The position numbers and the translations under genes were made by a program. Positions 5,592 through 6,501 of a DNA stretch of 6,501 bases are shown here, piece by piece. The stretch is from Thermomicrobiaceae bacterium (GTDB lineage: Bacteria; Chloroflexota; Chloroflexia; Thermomicrobiales; Thermomicrobiaceae). Under the pieces are notes generated by a model, which was not told the origin of the DNA, ran no database searches, and saw only the letters and a program-made list of their open reading frames with translations. Position 1 is the first letter of the stretch. Every line of letters begins with the position of its first letter. The stretch is from positions 1 through 6,501 of the forward strand of contig SKTL01000443.1 of NCBI GenBank assembly GCA_007122555.1, given 5' to 3'.

Positions 5592-6501
5592 GCGGTCTGC
5601 TGGAACGATTCCGATCCGGAGATCGCCAGGCGCTTTCGCGACTTCTGACCAACATCGAAAACGAGACGCCGCTTGGCGAGGAAGCGCTCCAGGTTCTGGT
5701 TGCTGAGACCGGTCGGGCGCATATTATTGGTCTGACCGGACCTCCGGGAGCTGGCAAGAGCACGCTGGCGAACCAGATGGTCAAGCATGCGCGCCGCAGC
5801 GGGAAGCGGATCGCCGTCCTGGCGATTGACCCGACAAGCCCGTTCACTGGTGGGGCGATGCTCGGTGATCGAATCCGGATGCTCGAGTCGCAGGATGATG
5901 ACGGAGTCTATCTCCGGAGTATGGCGTCGCGCGGCCAGATCGGAGGATTGACGCTGGCCGCGTTCGGATCTGCGATCGTGCTCGATGCGTTCGGATTTGA
6001 CATTGTGCTGATCGAGACCGTCGGCGCCGGGCAGGACGAAGTTGATATCGCCCGGTTGGCTGATTCAGTTGTTCTGGTCCAGACCCCAGGGATGGGCGAT
6101 TCGATCCAGGCGGTCAAGGCCGGAATCCTCGAAATCGCTGATGTGCTCGTTGTCAATAAGGCGGACCAGCCGGGCGCGGATGAGGTCGTTCGCGATCTGC
6201 GTGAACAGGTGCGCGGCGGAACAACCGCCAGCTGGCGTATTCCCGTGTTGCCAGTTGTCGCCGAAAACGGCGATGGCGTCGACGACTTGCTGGCTGAACT
6301 GGCGAAGCACCGGACGTTCGCCGAGCAGCATAAGGAGATTGATCGGAAGCGGGAATCGCGTCTTCATTATCACGCAAAGATGCTCGCCGTCCGTGAGCTC
6401 ACGCGCTTCCTGAACGGCGCGTTCGAATCACCAGAGGAGTCGGGAGATCCGGCAAGTCGCGCAAACCAGATGATCGATTCGTTTATCGATGCCTACCGAA
6501 C
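5588..6501 (+). CDS. meaB: MeaB/ArgK-family GTPase, mutase chaperone (3' end beyond window)
   Basis: This 304-codon open frame starts at GTG 5588 and is still open at the right edge; family members are about 310-330 residues, so little is missing. MeaB is a G3E P-loop GTPase that binds the B12 mutase, gates loading of adenosylcobalamin from the adenosyltransferase and protects or reactivates the mutase. Visible motifs: Walker A GPPGAGKS (51-58); AIDPTSPFTGGAMLGDRIRM (79-98), the family signature; RSMASRG (110-116); ETVGAGQDE (143-151, G3/switch II); TPGMGDSIQAVKAG with D171, Q174 and K177 at the spacing of the switch III residues of Methylobacterium MeaB; NKAD (190-193, guanine specificity). 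All GTPase motifs are intact. The C-terminal helical dimer arm is cut. The 4-base overlap with the B12 subunit indicates translational coupling. Older databases call such proteins LAO/AO transport system ATPase (ArgK), which is misleading. Confidence 0.95.
   Translation, partial: MSGLLERFRSGDRQALSRLLTNIENETPLGEEALQVLVAETGRAHIIGLTGPPGAGKSTLANQMVKHARRSGKRIAVLAIDPTSPFTGGAMLGDRIRMLESQDDDGVYLRSMASRGQIGGLTLAAFGSAIVLDAFGFDIVLIETVGAGQDEVDIARLADSVVLVQTPGMGDSIQAVKAGILEIADVLVVNKADQPGADEVVRDLREQVRGGTTASWRIPVLPVVAENGDGVDDLLAELAKHRTFAEQHKEIDRKRESRLHYHAKMLAVRELTRFLNGAFESPEESGDPASRANQMIDSFIDAYR

Noticed and set aside
1..6501. CRISPR arrays, transposons, tRNA or rRNA genes
   Set aside because: No regularly spaced repeats, no transposase-like frames, no T-loop GGTTCRAAT-type sequences and no rRNA-like stretches were seen.

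Overview
The window is a gene-dense stretch of a moderately GC-rich bacterial chromosome with short intergenic gaps, Shine-Dalgarno sites of the GGAG/GAAAGG type and some GTG starts. All eight genes are chromosomal-type genes; I see no insertion sequence, tRNA, rRNA or CRISPR array. A stand-alone B12-binding mutase subunit beside a MeaB GTPase, together with the style of the TatA and GT4 proteins, suggests Chloroflexota or a similar lineage. That placement is an inference from memory of such proteins and is only weakly supported.

Left part (1-1617): the 5' end of tgt (tRNA-guanine transglycosylase) runs leftwards off the window. A class I SAM-dependent methyltransferase is divergent from it and converges on a leftward TatA/TatB-type Tat translocase gene whose protein carries a very long Lys/Ser/Ala-rich tail. 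Middle (1729-3472): after a divergent intergenic region with short repeats come a GT4 glycosyltransferase and peptidyl-tRNA hydrolase (pth), which overlap by 8 bases and are probably translationally coupled.

Right part (3609-6501): a likely acyl-CoA/B12 operon. It encodes a 3-hydroxyacyl-CoA dehydrogenase, a corrinoid adenosyltransferase-like protein, the small B12-binding subunit of a methylmalonyl-CoA-type mutase, and a MeaB/ArgK GTPase that is cut by the right edge. The mutase catalytic subunit is not in the window and may lie just downstream. Mutase, MeaB and adenosyltransferase normally work together: the adenosyltransferase makes and hands over adenosylcobalamin, and MeaB gates loading and protects the mutase.

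The most notable observation is that the adenosyltransferase-like protein (4533-5111) keeps the CobA/BtuR scaffold and C-terminal signature but has lost the Walker A lysine, the acidic residue after the Walker B aspartate, and the Phe/Trp lid. It looks like a pseudoenzyme fixed between the acyl-CoA dehydrogenase and the B12 subunit, and may be a cobalamin chaperone or regulatory partner of the mutase-MeaB complex.
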